This document shows positions 7,218 through 13,903 of a stretch of DNA of 14,644 nt, piece by piece. Each line of letters begins with the position of its first letter. The first letter of the stretch is position 1. The stretch spans positions 1 through 14,644 of the forward strand of contig JAEWMV010000202.1 in assembly GCA_023393045.1 (NCBI GenBank), written 5' to 3'. The translations under genes and the position numbers were made by a program. The notes beneath the pieces were generated by a model. It saw only the letters and a list, made by a program, of their open reading frames with translations, was not told the origin of the DNA and did not search any database. This DNA is from Bacillota bacterium. Its GTDB lineage: Bacteria > Bacillota > Clostridia > Christensenellales > CAG-138.

Positions 7218-8095
7218 CTTCTCTCGCCTCCTGTCGGGTGGTTCTCGCCCGCAACTTCAAGGAAAATATCCTCTATGCTCGCCCTTTCCACGCGCAAATC
7301 CACAACATCATCATTGTTTGCGCGGACGTGCGAAAGCAGCGGCAGCAGAAATTCCGCGGCATTTTTGCACGGAAAGGAAAGATAGCCGTCGGATGCAGGC
7401 TCGCCCTTTGGCACAAACCCATCGAGGCTGTCGCCGCGGGTTTTTATGAAAACGCGGCTTTGAACGCTTGCGTTTGCAGTTAAATCCATGGGGGTGCCCG
7501 CGCGGGCAATCACGCCGTCGCGCAAAATTGCGATATGGTGGCATAGGGCTTCGGCCTCCGCCATGTCGTGGGTCGCCATGAGTATGCTCACGCCCTCCGC
7601 GTTGAGCTTGCGTATCTCCGCGTGCAGCGCGTTTCTGCCTTCCACGTCAAGCCCTGCCGTGGGTTCGTCCAGGATCAGCACGCCGGGGTTGTGGCACAGG
7701 GCGAGCGCCAGATGCAGCCTTCGCTTCCTTCCCGTGGAAAGCGACATATAGGGTTTATTCAAATACTCGTCCGCCATGTCGAAGCGCTTTAGCAATTCGC
7801 CGCGATAGGGCACTTTGTGCCATGAAGAGAAAAGCTGCATCGCCTCCTTTGCCGTCATGGCATCGGGCAGCGAAGTGCTCTGCAGCTGTATCCCTAGCGT
7901 GCCGTTGACCACGGCTTCGCCGCCATCCGGCTTGCGCATGTTTTCTATGCATTCAATTGTCGTCGTCTTGCCCGCGCCGTTTACGCCGAGCAGGCCAAAC
8001 GTTTCCCCCTGCTGCACGCTGAAGGACACGCCGCATAGGACTTGCTTTTTTCCGTATGACTTGTAAAGGTCTTTTACTGTGATGCTCTCGGTCAT
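7214..8095 (-). CDS. ABC transporter ATP-binding protein
   Basis: The 293-residue nucleotide-binding subunit drives export through the neighbouring permease. Walker A is GVNGAGKTT at 37-45 and the Q-loop is near Gln72. The signature is LSTGRKRR at 119-126 where LSGGQ is usual. Walker B is VLILDEP at 139-145, the D-loop is GLD at 148-150, and the H-loop His is at 176 (ATHDMAEAE). A roughly 75-residue C-terminal extension after residue 215 ends in DLRVERASIEDIFLEVAGE, the common tail of drug/lipid exporters of the DrrA/CcmA type. ATG 8095 overlaps the regulator stop (ATGA), and GGAGGAG sits 7 bases upstream. The signature change keeps the catalytically important Ser but alters Gly3 and Gln5; such variants occur in active ABC-2 ATPases. 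Confidence 0.94.
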   Translation of the reverse strand: MTESITVKDLYKSYGKKQVLCGVSFSVQQGETFGLLGVNGAGKTTTIECIENMRKPDGGEAVVNGTLGIQLQSTSLPDAMTAKEAMQLFSSWHKVPYRGELLKRFDMADEYLNKPYMSLSTGRKRRLHLALALCHNPGVLILDEPTAGLDVEGRNALHAEIRKLNAEGVSILMATHDMAEAEALCHHIAILRDGVIARAGTPMDLTANASVQSRVFIKTRGDSLDGFVPKGEPASDGYLSFPCKNAAEFLLPLLSHVRANNDDVVDLRVERASIEDIFLEVAGENHPTGGERR

Positions 8096-8904
8096 TGCGA
8101 ATCTCCTCCTAACAGGGATGCCGGTACGGCAATGTTGTTTTTATCGATGTAGGCGGCAAGCGCGGCCTCGATAAACGGCTCCGCGGCCTCAAACAGCCTG
8201 CGGTCGGCCTCCGGCCACATCGCGCGGTTATTGTTGACCGCCAGCGCGGCGAGCGCGGCCTCATCACCGCCCGCGGTTACTTTGAGGATGATCTCCTCCC
8301 ACCAGCGCCTGCCGAGGGCAAGCGCGGCAGGGCTGTCGGCCGACGTGTTTGCGTTGCTAAGCGCCACGGCTTCCACCATCAGCTCGCGCATGATGTGATA
8401 GAATTCCATCGCGCCGTTGAGGGTGGTCAGGCCGCTCTGGGCGAGGCTTTTGTTGAGTGCAGAGTCAAATTCAAAATTTACCCAATCGTTGAGGCTGCTG
8501 CCATCCATGGCCTGTATAAGCTGAGCCAGGGCCTCAAACGGCGGCTCGCCGCCGGATTTTATAATTCCGATTGTGGAGCCGAGCACTGAGAGCGCCATAT
8601 GCAGCGCGTCCATCTTCTTTAGCAGCACCGTCACCTGCCTGTTAAACACTTCTTCCAACTCAGTCGGCGCAAGGGGAGCCGACAGTTTTTCGCGGATGTC
8701 CGAAAGCGATATGCCGACGGATTTATAGAATACGATTTGGGTAAGTCTGAGCATGTCGCCGTCGGTATAATACCGCCGCCCACCCTCGGTGCGTCCCGAT
8801 GGTGGCAAAAGCCCTGTGTTGTCATAGTGCTGCAATGTGCGCACGGTCAGACCGGTAGCCCTTGCCAATTCCCCGACGCTGTACGTCTTGCCGCCAGAAG
8901 ACAT
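8092..8904 (-). CDS. MerR-family regulator with TipAS-like C-terminal domain
   Basis: The product is 270 residues from ATG 8904. Upstream in-frame ATGs at 8919 and 8910 are rejected: the predicted transcript starts near 8917, and GGAGGTGA lies 8 bases before 8904. Residues 7-75 are a MerR winged helix-turn-helix (YSVGELARATGLTVRTLQHYDNTGLLPPSGRTEGGRRYY), followed by a coiled-coil dimerisation helix to about 115. The C-terminal 140 residues are helical and Ala-rich. They resemble the TipAS antibiotic-recognition fold (WWEEIILKVTAG, NNRAMWPEADRRLFE, FIEAALAAYI) rather than the Cys-rich metal loop of classical MerR. The expected role is to bind an amphipathic ligand and activate its own operon (itself, the ATPase and the permease) by DNA untwisting at the 19-bp-spacer promoter. 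First gene of the operon. Confidence 0.92.
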   Translation of the reverse strand: MSSGGKTYSVGELARATGLTVRTLQHYDNTGLLPPSGRTEGGRRYYTDGDMLRLTQIVFYKSVGISLSDIREKLSAPLAPTELEEVFNRQVTVLLKKMDALHMALSVLGSTIGIIKSGGEPPFEALAQLIQAMDGSSLNDWVNFEFDSALNKSLAQSGLTTLNGAMEFYHIMRELMVEAVALSNANTSADSPAALALGRRWWEEIILKVTAGGDEAALAALAVNNNRAMWPEADRRLFEAAEPFIEAALAAYIDKNNIAVPASLLGGDSQ

Positions 8905-8923
8905 TCTCATCACCTCCATGCGT

Positions 8924-8954
8924 ATTATCGCACATTACGTTACGTCATGAGCAA
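8924..8954 (-). promoter_or_regulatory. MerR-type promoter with palindromic operator in a 19-bp spacer
   Basis: On the minus strand TTGCTC (8954-8949) and GATAAT (8929-8924) are 19 bases apart. Long 19-20-bp spacers are the signature of promoters activated by MerR proteins. A 17-bp near-perfect palindrome, CAT(T)ACGT-T-ACGT(C)ATG, with one mismatched pair, occupies 8933-8949 and fills the spacer. The transcription start would be near 8917, immediately before the ribosome binding site. Confidence 0.85.
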
Positions 8955-9033
8955 GAGATTTTTTGACGGGCGCGTAGCAAGCGTATGTAGCCATAGAACA
9001 CTGCGGCGTGAGGGAAAATGCCGTCGGATTGGC

Positions 9034-9062
9034 TTGACAGTTTAGATGCTATACGATACAAT
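9034..9062 (+). promoter_or_regulatory. Promoter of the GNAT-Rnk fusion gene
   Basis: TTGACA (9034-9039), a 17-bp spacer and TACAAT (9057-9062) form a near-consensus housekeeping promoter. The start would be near 9069, giving a leader of about 70 bases before ATG 9141. It diverges from the merR promoter, 79 bases away. Confidence 0.82.
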
Positions 9063-9140
9063 GAACATAACTAAAAAAGAACCGTCATAGTATGCATATC
9101 TATGAAAGGCTTTTTATTTTGCGCAGCGGGGCGGAGTAAA

Positions 9141-10067
9141 ATGAACGAGCCTTTTATTTGTTTGTGTTCCGAAATAACAAGGGAAAATGCCTTCGAGTTG
9201 ATTCGCTGGATGGAGGACGACGGGGTGCGGGAGTTCCTGCGCGATACGCGCCGGGTCTGCGCCGATCTCGCGCATGTGCTCGAGAGGGTCAACCTGCCGG
9301 TGCTGACGCATCTTTTCAACAGCGACGGAAGGCTCTATATCGCATGCGACAGGCAAAACGTGCCGGTGGGTTTCGTGCGCCTGGTGGTAAAGGGCGCCGA
9401 AACGGAACTGGTCGTCGTGATCGGCGACAGGGAGAACTGGGGCAGGAAGCTGGGGAGCGGCACCATACGCGAAAGCCTGAAGACCGCCTTTTTTGAGTTG
9501 CGCGCGCCAAAGGTGGTGGCAAAAATCCACAAGGGAAACATCCGTTCCATCCGTGCATTCTCAAGCGCGGGATTCCGGCTTGCGCAGGAAACGCCCGCGC
9601 TTTTGCGCTATGAAATGACGATGGAGGAATATTTGATGCACCTGCGCAAAAAACGCCTTGCGCCGGGCGAGATTTTCATTACGCCCATAGACAGGCAGCG
9701 GCTGAAAAGGGTGATCGATGAAAGCCTTGAGGGCCAAACGAATATGGATAAATCCCTGCGCGCGCTTGAGCGCGAGATCAATCGGGCGAAGCTCGTCGAG
9801 AGCGCGCGGATCGCCCCGGATGTGGTCACGATGAATTCCAGAGCCATCGTTTATCTGGACGGGAAGGAGCGGGAGCTTTCATTGGTATATCCCCATGAGG
9901 CGGAGCTGTCAAGAAAATGCCTGTCCGTATTGTCTCCTGTGGGAACCGCCATTCTCGGGTATCGGGAAGGGAATGAAATCCAATGGCAGGTCCCTTCCGG
10001 CGTAGCCAATATCAAGATCGGCAAAATCCTCTACCAGCCCGAGGCGGCGGGGGATTATCATCTGTGA
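9141..10067 (+). CDS. Fusion of GNAT acetyltransferase and Rnk/GreA-C-like domain
   Basis: The product is 308 residues from ATG 9141, which follows GCGGAG by 4 bases; ATG 9102 in the same frame has no ribosome site. Residues about 8-160 are a GNAT fold. The acetyl-CoA region is VVVIGDRENWGRKLGSGTIR at 91-110, and the motif-B-like part is KIHKGNIRSIRAFSSAGF at 128-145, with Asn133, Ser136 and GF as usual. A linker (YLMHLRKKRLAPGE) leads to residues 177-308. These match Rnk (nucleoside diphosphate kinase regulator; GreA/GreB C-terminal fold on a short coiled coil): PDVVTMNSRAIVYL at 226-239, LVYPHEAE, LSVLSPVGTAILGYREGNEI, and the diagnostic end YQPEAAGDYHL at 298-308. Rnk-like proteins bind RNA polymerase; the GNAT substrate is unknown. 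Monocistronic, with its own promoter. Confidence 0.9.
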   Translation: MNEPFICLCSEITRENAFELIRWMEDDGVREFLRDTRRVCADLAHVLERVNLPVLTHLFNSDGRLYIACDRQNVPVGFVRLVVKGAETELVVVIGDRENWGRKLGSGTIRESLKTAFFELRAPKVVAKIHKGNIRSIRAFSSAGFRLAQETPALLRYEMTMEEYLMHLRKKRLAPGEIFITPIDRQRLKRVIDESLEGQTNMDKSLRALEREINRAKLVESARIAPDVVTMNSRAIVYLDGKERELSLVYPHEAELSRKCLSVLSPVGTAILGYREGNEIQWQVPSGVANIKIGKILYQPEAAGDYHL

Positions 10068-10316
10068 AAGGCGCCTCGCATCTGATGCACCGGCGGGGCA
10101 AAGCATAAAAAGACGGCTCCGCTAGAATCGCGTTCAGCTATGTTCGCTTCCAATTCTAGGAAAAAATTACTTTATTGCATCCCACATTTCATGGTGTTTT
10201 GCGTTTTTTTAACCAAATCTAACGAAGATTTTCAGCGGCGCGCAAGCGTGGCTGTCCGGGAGCATGGCGTTTGCCTGCGCGGGAAGTCTCACGGACAAAA
10301 GCAAAATAAATTTATA

Positions 10317-10346
10317 TTGACAATATTGTGCGATACACAATATAAT
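10317..10346 (+). promoter_or_regulatory. padR promoter with inverted-repeat operator between -35 and -10
   Basis: TTGACA (10317-10322) and TATAAT (10341-10346) are both perfect, with an 18-bp spacer. Perfect 8-base arms ATATTGTG (10323-10330) and CACAATAT (10336-10343) flank CGATA and span the spacer and half of the -10. A PadR dimer bound here would block polymerase, so the operon is probably autorepressed. The start would be near 10353, within or just before the GAGGTG ribosome site. Confidence 0.87.
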
Positions 10347-10363
10347 GGCAGCGAGGTGATCAT

Positions 10364-10711
10364 ATGCCGGAAAACGAGCAGATGCAGAATTTTATCACGG
10401 AACTTCGCCGGGGCAGTTTAACGCTGGTGGTGCTGGGATGCTTGCGGCAATCGCACTATGGCTATGCACTGCTCCAGAGTATGCAGGAAAAGCAGATTGA
10501 CATTGAGGCCAACACGCTCTACCCGCTTTTGCGGCGGCTGGAGAGCCAAGGTTTGCTCGTCAGCGATTGGGACACCAGCGAAAGCAGGCCGAGAAAGTAT
10601 TACACCGTCAATAAAAAAGGCGAAGCGGTTTATAAGGAATTGATGGCGGAGTGGAGAAGGATGCAAAGCAACATCGAAACCATCTGCGGAAAGGACGAAC
10701 AGAATGGGTAA
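10364..10711 (+). CDS. PadR-family transcriptional repressor
   Basis: The product is 115 residues, the length of the short (PadR-s2) class. A winged helix covers residues 12-85: RRGSLTLVVLGCLRQSHYGY, then IEANTLYPLLRRLESQGLL as recognition helix and start of the wing, and SRPRKYYTVNKKG as the wing. A single C-terminal helix (residues 86-110) serves dimerisation. GAGGTG lies 6 bases before ATG 10364. The stop overlaps the next gene by 8 bases. PadR genes of this type are very often paired with a HAAS/DUF1700 membrane protein, as here, and repress their own operon; the inverted repeat in the promoter is the likely target. The inducing signal, possibly envelope stress, is not visible. Confidence 0.94.
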   Translation: MPENEQMQNFITELRRGSLTLVVLGCLRQSHYGYALLQSMQEKQIDIEANTLYPLLRRLESQGLLVSDWDTSESRPRKYYTVNKKGEAVYKELMAEWRRMQSNIETICGKDEQNG

Positions 10712-11723
10712 TTGGATTGAGCGTTATGTCTATGATGTGACGCGCCGCCTCCCGGAAAAAGACCGGGATGAAATAAGCAAGGAGTTGAGGTCCAACATCT
10801 ATGACATGCTGCCGGAAAATGCAGGCGAAAGCGAAATCAAGGCGGTGCTGTATAAAATGGGGTCGCCCGCTTCGCTGGCGGAAAAGTACCGGCAAAACCC
10901 CCGTTACCTGATATCCCCGGCCATCTACGACGATTATGTGCGGGTGCTGAAGTGGGTGATGCCTCTGGTTGGCGGCGTGGTTTTGACGATCGGGATGATT
11001 TTGGGGGCTGTTGGCGCTATGAAGGAAAGTGCGCTCGATTGGCCCTATTTGATCAGCAATATTTTGTCAAACGGTATTTCCATGGGGATATCCGCGGCCT
11101 TTCAGGCGCTTATTTGCGTAACGATCGGCTTTGTAATTGCAGAGCGTACGGGAGCCAAAACGGGCAAAAATGGAAAGCGGGAATGGACGATTGAGGATTT
11201 GCCGGAGGTATTGCCGGATAACAAGGGCAAAATCCCATTGTCCGACAGCGTCAGCGAGCTGGCGTTAACCGTTGTGTTCTCCATTTTGGCTATTTTGATG
11301 TGCAGCGGAATCGTCCCCATCGTTTTCATGATCCAAAATGGCGACACGCAAATACGCACCCTTTTCAGCGCCGCCTTTTTGGCAAGCTGCATCCCCGCCA
11401 TTGCGATCATGGCCGCATTGAGCGTTTGCGAAGCCGTCGCCAAAATCACGGCCCGCAGATGGACGCCCTTTGTTTGCGGCGTGGCGATCGTGAGCAGACT
11501 GGTAAACATGTGCATCATGGTTTATCTGATAAACAGGCCGGACCTATTCAGCGCGGAATTCACAGGTTTTTTGCAAAGCGTCGACTGGGGCGACTTTGAC
11601 CTGTTGGGCTATATGGGAACGGGCGGAGCAAACCTGATTATCATTTTCTTTTCCGTCGTCTTTGTGGCGGCTTCGCTGGCCGAATGCGGCCGGGCGCTCT
11701 ACAGAACATTAAAACGCAGGTAA
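10704..11723 (+). CDS. HAAS-domain (DUF1700-like) integral membrane protein
   Basis: The product is 339 residues, starting at ATG 10704 inside the end of padR, with AAAGGA 8 bases upstream. Residues 1-70 form the cytosolic helical HAAS-type domain: WIERYVYDVTRRLPEKDRDE, ELRSNIYDML, then a short helix ending MGSPASLAEKYR, all strongly typical. Six or so membrane helices follow (roughly 83-105, 115-145, 185-210, 218-245, 255-276, 303-332). A cytosolic loop between helices 2 and 3 (residues about 150-183) is rich in Lys and Glu. The family occurs next to PadR regulators and is thought to act in membrane sensing or signalling, but its biochemical role is not established. No kinase or enzyme motif is visible. 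The operon ends at a strong terminator 20 bases downstream. Confidence 0.9.
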   Translation: MGNWIERYVYDVTRRLPEKDRDEISKELRSNIYDMLPENAGESEIKAVLYKMGSPASLAEKYRQNPRYLISPAIYDDYVRVLKWVMPLVGGVVLTIGMILGAVGAMKESALDWPYLISNILSNGISMGISAAFQALICVTIGFVIAERTGAKTGKNGKREWTIEDLPEVLPDNKGKIPLSDSVSELALTVVFSILAILMCSGIVPIVFMIQNGDTQIRTLFSAAFLASCIPAIAIMAALSVCEAVAKITARRWTPFVCGVAIVSRLVNMCIMVYLINRPDLFSAEFTGFLQSVDWGDFDLLGYMGTGGANLIIIFFSVVFVAASLAECGRALYRTLKRR

Positions 11724-11742
11724 CGATAGAGACAGCGCGAAA

Positions 11743-11785
11743 ACAGAGGATGCCCTTTCATTTGAGCATCCTCTGTCTGTTTTTT
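11743..11785 (+). terminator. Intrinsic terminator of the padR-HAAS operon
   Basis: ACAGAGGATGC (11743-11753) pairs perfectly with GCATCCTCTGT (11766-11776) and is followed by CTG and six T residues (11780-11785). On the minus strand the stem is followed by TTTT, so it may also stop the convergent small-membrane-protein transcript. Confidence 0.92.
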
Positions 11786-11880
11786 GGAATATGGTGTAAA
11801 TCCGAGTCCGGCTGCAAATGAGGAAACGCGGTTTGGGTAATCATCGCCCGCGCGGCCGTTCGCTGCGTCCGCTTATCGCC

Positions 11881-12273
11881 TCATTCCTCGTCAACGATAA
11901 TCGTGCCGGTCGAGTAGTAGATGATATGCCGCTTGCCCTCTTCATCGTCAAAGAGGATTGACCCATCACGGGTTTCGATATCAAACTCCCCGGAATACTC
12001 CTCAATCAGGTCGCCCTCCATGTCGTATACCCGCACCGTACGCCTGATGCCGCCGCCGAAGTTCGATTGCTGCGTTTTTAAGGCCCGCTGGCCTTCTTCG
12101 GTCGAGCCGTAATACCAGAGCTGGATCAACAGCGTGCCGATGAGTACCGCGAGCGCGAGGGCGGCGACGACGATCTTTGTCGTCTTGCTCTTCGCTCTGG
12201 CCAGCGCCCAAATGATGGTTCCCAGCACGCAAAAGGCGACAAAAGCGAATAAAACCCATCCTCCGACCGTCAT
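11881..12273 (-). CDS. Small membrane protein with two helices and an exposed C-terminal domain
   Basis: The product is 130 residues, with ATG 12273 preceded by AAGGAG at 7 bases. Hydrophobic helices at about 5-25 and 33-54 are joined by a basic turn (RAKSKTTK), placing both termini on the same side, probably outside. The C-terminal 75 residues look like small beta strands: GGIRRTVRVYDMEGDLIEEY, then GEFDIETRDGSILFDDEEGK, RHIIYYSTGTIIVDEE. I have the impression that this domain (vYD.eGd.i..Y.G.FDI..., GKRH.IYY.TGT) recurs in hypothetical proteins of gut Bacillota, often near mobile or phage-like DNA, but I cannot name a family. It is a single gene, convergent with the HAAS gene. Base composition is like the left part of the window. 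Function unknown. Confidence 0.8.
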   Translation of the reverse strand: MTVGGWVLFAFVAFCVLGTIIWALARAKSKTTKIVVAALALAVLIGTLLIQLWYYGSTEEGQRALKTQQSNFGGGIRRTVRVYDMEGDLIEEYSGEFDIETRDGSILFDDEEGKRHIIYYSTGTIIVDEE

Positions 12274-12580
12274 ATATATGCTCCTTCCGCATTTCTGCCT
12301 GTAATAAGTTGCGATGATTGCTTCTCTATCTTGATTATTCGGTGTTGCTTTGCCAATTCCTGCCGGGGAGGGGAGCGCTCCGGCCTTTGAAGCGGGTTTA
12401 AATCGCCCGAAACGGCGGGCAAGGCAAAAGCGCCCTTTTTGGGGCGCTTTGCGCTGAGCTTCCGTAACTGGGTGAAATGCGATATCGCTGCGCAGAAGAA
12501 GTCTGTTATACTCTGGTTGCTCTGAGAAACTAGGTAATAAATAGTATCATAAATAACATGATGAAAGTTCTCATACGAAA
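12274..12580. other. Intergenic region with no supported gene
   Basis: This 307-base stretch marks the change from G+C-rich DNA to the AT-rich gene at right. The reading frame across it on the minus strand (12270-12584) has no ribosome binding site, no recognisable motif and mixed composition, so I do not call it. It holds the hairpin at 12427-12450 and a smaller one (GCCCG near 12409 with CGGGC near 12418). Confidence 0.6.
12427..12450 (-). terminator. Possible terminator after the AT-rich gene
   Basis: AAAGCGCCC (12427-12435) pairs with GGGCGCTTT (12442-12450) around a 6-base loop, a perfect 9-bp stem. On the minus strand the T run is only TTTT, part of it in the stem, so termination would be moderate. 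It lies about 130 bases beyond the stop codon at 12581. Confidence 0.5.
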
Positions 12581-13525
12581 TCACTCGATCCGCATATTAT
12601 AACGATTATTATCCCTTAAAAATTTCTTTAAGCATGGAGATAGCTGGACAATATCTGTATCAATAAAATTCTGAACAATAGGGCTAATCCAATACTGACT
12701 TCCATCTGGAGGCGTTTCACCCATTTCAAGATAATCAATATAATCATTGGACTGAATAAAGGTAGGTTTAACAAGGATTAATAATGATATAAAAATTACC
12801 ATTAAATCCCTTATTATTGAAGTGAGCTGCAATATCATATTTTTTCTTTGGCTATAAATATGACCCGGTAAATTAGACCTTATATATTGGCTACCATTAG
12901 AGTGCACGTAATTATTTAAACTGCGATCAATGGTTGTCCATAATAATTCGAAGTATAACTCAAAACATTCTTTGATCACTTCATCTTTTTTTAGGAGACT
13001 AATATATTTTGAAGCCCCAAAATATTGCTTTCTATCTTGTGAATGATCGTCATTAGATAATGTGTTTTCTAACCATGAATCAATTGCTTTCTCTTGCGGT
13101 TTTTTTCTGCGGCCCGATGATAAAATTTCATATATAAGACTTATAATATACATAGAATTATCGGAATCCATTCCATCGCCAATATAGTTTTTTACTTCTT
13201 CTTCCGTCAAGCTCTGTATCCCATCAAGGGTAAAAATAATGAATAAATATTGTATTAAATCGTCTCGGAACTTTCTTACAAGCGTAAACGCATCTGAGAA
13301 ACGGGCCCGTTTGGAACACTCAAATATACTTGATAGTGTATGGTTGGCTGCCTCCAATGCTTCTCCTTGAATTATATATGTGTTGGTCCCAATCGGCTCA
13401 AATTGAATCTGTTGAGATGCATTACTTGCAGTAAAATCAATTAAACTAGATATCTTATCTAATGCTTTCTTAAAAGCAATCATGCTTTCATCGCGGTCAT
13501 CAATTTCTACAAAGTTTCGCATCAT
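12581..13525 (-). CDS. AT-rich orphan gene, one membrane helix, possible HEPN-like motif
   Basis: The product is 314 residues, with ATG 13525 preceded by AGGAG at 7 bases. I cannot assign a family. The protein is helical and charged. Segments that look conserved are SSIFECSKRARFSDAFTLVR followed by KFRDDLIQYLFII (residues 65-97), a basic loop RRKKPQ at 139-144, and LLWTTIDRSLNNYVHSNGS at 194-212. The last contains Arg201-x6-His208, which fits the R-x4-6-H motif of HEPN RNases, though one motif is weak evidence. Residues 234-252 form a single membrane helix, leaving a roughly 60-residue C-terminal segment (DYIDYLEMGETPPDGSQYWI…). G+C is about one third (19 of 60 bases at 12841-12900, 17 of 60 at 13021-13080) against two thirds at left, so recent acquisition is likely. 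It stands alone. An abortive-infection-type role is a guess. Confidence 0.82.
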   Translation of the reverse strand: MMRNFVEIDDRDESMIAFKKALDKISSLIDFTASNASQQIQFEPIGTNTYIIQGEALEAANHTLSSIFECSKRARFSDAFTLVRKFRDDLIQYLFIIFTLDGIQSLTEEEVKNYIGDGMDSDNSMYIISLIYEILSSGRRKKPQEKAIDSWLENTLSNDDHSQDRKQYFGASKYISLLKKDEVIKECFELYFELLWTTIDRSLNNYVHSNGSQYIRSNLPGHIYSQRKNMILQLTSIIRDLMVIFISLLILVKPTFIQSNDYIDYLEMGETPPDGSQYWISPIVQNFIDTDIVQLSPCLKKFLRDNNRYNMRIE

Positions 13526-13737
13526 GGCCGCTCTCCTAACTAATTACAAAACAAGTCTGATTTTGAGCTAGCAGCTTTACTGTTCTTTTAGCACAAACTA
13601 CTGAACTTTTAAAGAAAAGAGAGGATAAAGAGCATCTAGAAACATATCTTTTTCAATTTTTTTATAAGCAGTATTCAGGAATTATCAAAGAGAAATGATG
13701 AAAATTACTCGTATTGAAGTGAAATAAATCCCATGTC

Positions 13738-13804
13738 CGCGGGCAATATCGTCCCGCGAGAGCCAAATATCACCGTGAAGTGATATCATTCACCCAAGGC
13801 GAAT
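13738..13804. repeat. Three consecutive short hairpins (GATATC-type array)
   Basis: Three inverted repeats follow closely. CGCGGG (13738-13743) pairs with CCCGCG (13753-13758). ATATCAC (13767-13773) pairs with GTGATAT (13780-13786). ATTCACC (13788-13794) pairs with GGCGAAT (13798-13804) with one mismatch and a 3-base loop. The second and third are almost back to back. The style recalls the tandem short-hairpin arrays with ATATCA/TGATAT ends seen in gut Clostridia, but that is from memory and the function is unknown. Confidence 0.6.
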
Positions 13805-13811
13805 ACAGCTG

Positions 13812-13841
13812 AAAAATCCAAGCCGGATGCTTGGATTTTTT
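13812..13841. terminator. Bidirectional intrinsic terminator
   Basis: AAAAATCCAAGC (13812-13823) pairs with GCTTGGATTTTT (13829-13840) around a 5-base loop. Six T residues (13836-13841) follow on the plus strand and five on the minus strand. On the minus strand it lies about 65 bases beyond the hydrolase stop, so it probably ends that transcript. It is also the last member of the hairpin series. Confidence 0.85.
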
Positions 13842-13903
13842 CCGGAAGGTCAGGTAAATATAGATGCCGTCGCTGCATTTTCAATTATCTTAACTGTCAT
13901 AGC

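Larger units (their letters stand above)
13526..13903. other. 378-base intergenic region, AT-rich then hairpin-rich
   Basis: The part next to the orphan gene (13526-13735) is AT-rich, holds no open frame worth calling, and should contain the gene's promoter, but I see no convincing -35/-10 pair on the minus strand. From 13738 to 13841 there is a run of small inverted repeats ending in a terminator. The last 60 bases before the hydrolase stop show nothing clear. Confidence 0.6.

Noticed and set aside
9102..9140. Upstream start for the GNAT-Rnk gene
   Set aside because: ATG 9102 lacks a ribosome binding site, while ATG 9141 follows GCGGAG and begins at the natural GNAT N-terminus.
10122..10159. 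Inverted repeat CTAGAAT/ATTCTAG after the GNAT-Rnk gene
   Set aside because: The stem is only 7 bp with a 24-base loop, and no T-tract follows on the plus strand, so I do not call it a terminator.
12270..12584. 104-codon open frame on the minus strand
   Set aside because: It overlaps a terminator-like hairpin, has no ribosome site or known motif, and its composition changes along its length.
13738..13841. CRISPR array
   Set aside because: The hairpins differ from each other in sequence and spacing; there are no identical direct repeats, unique spacers or cas genes.
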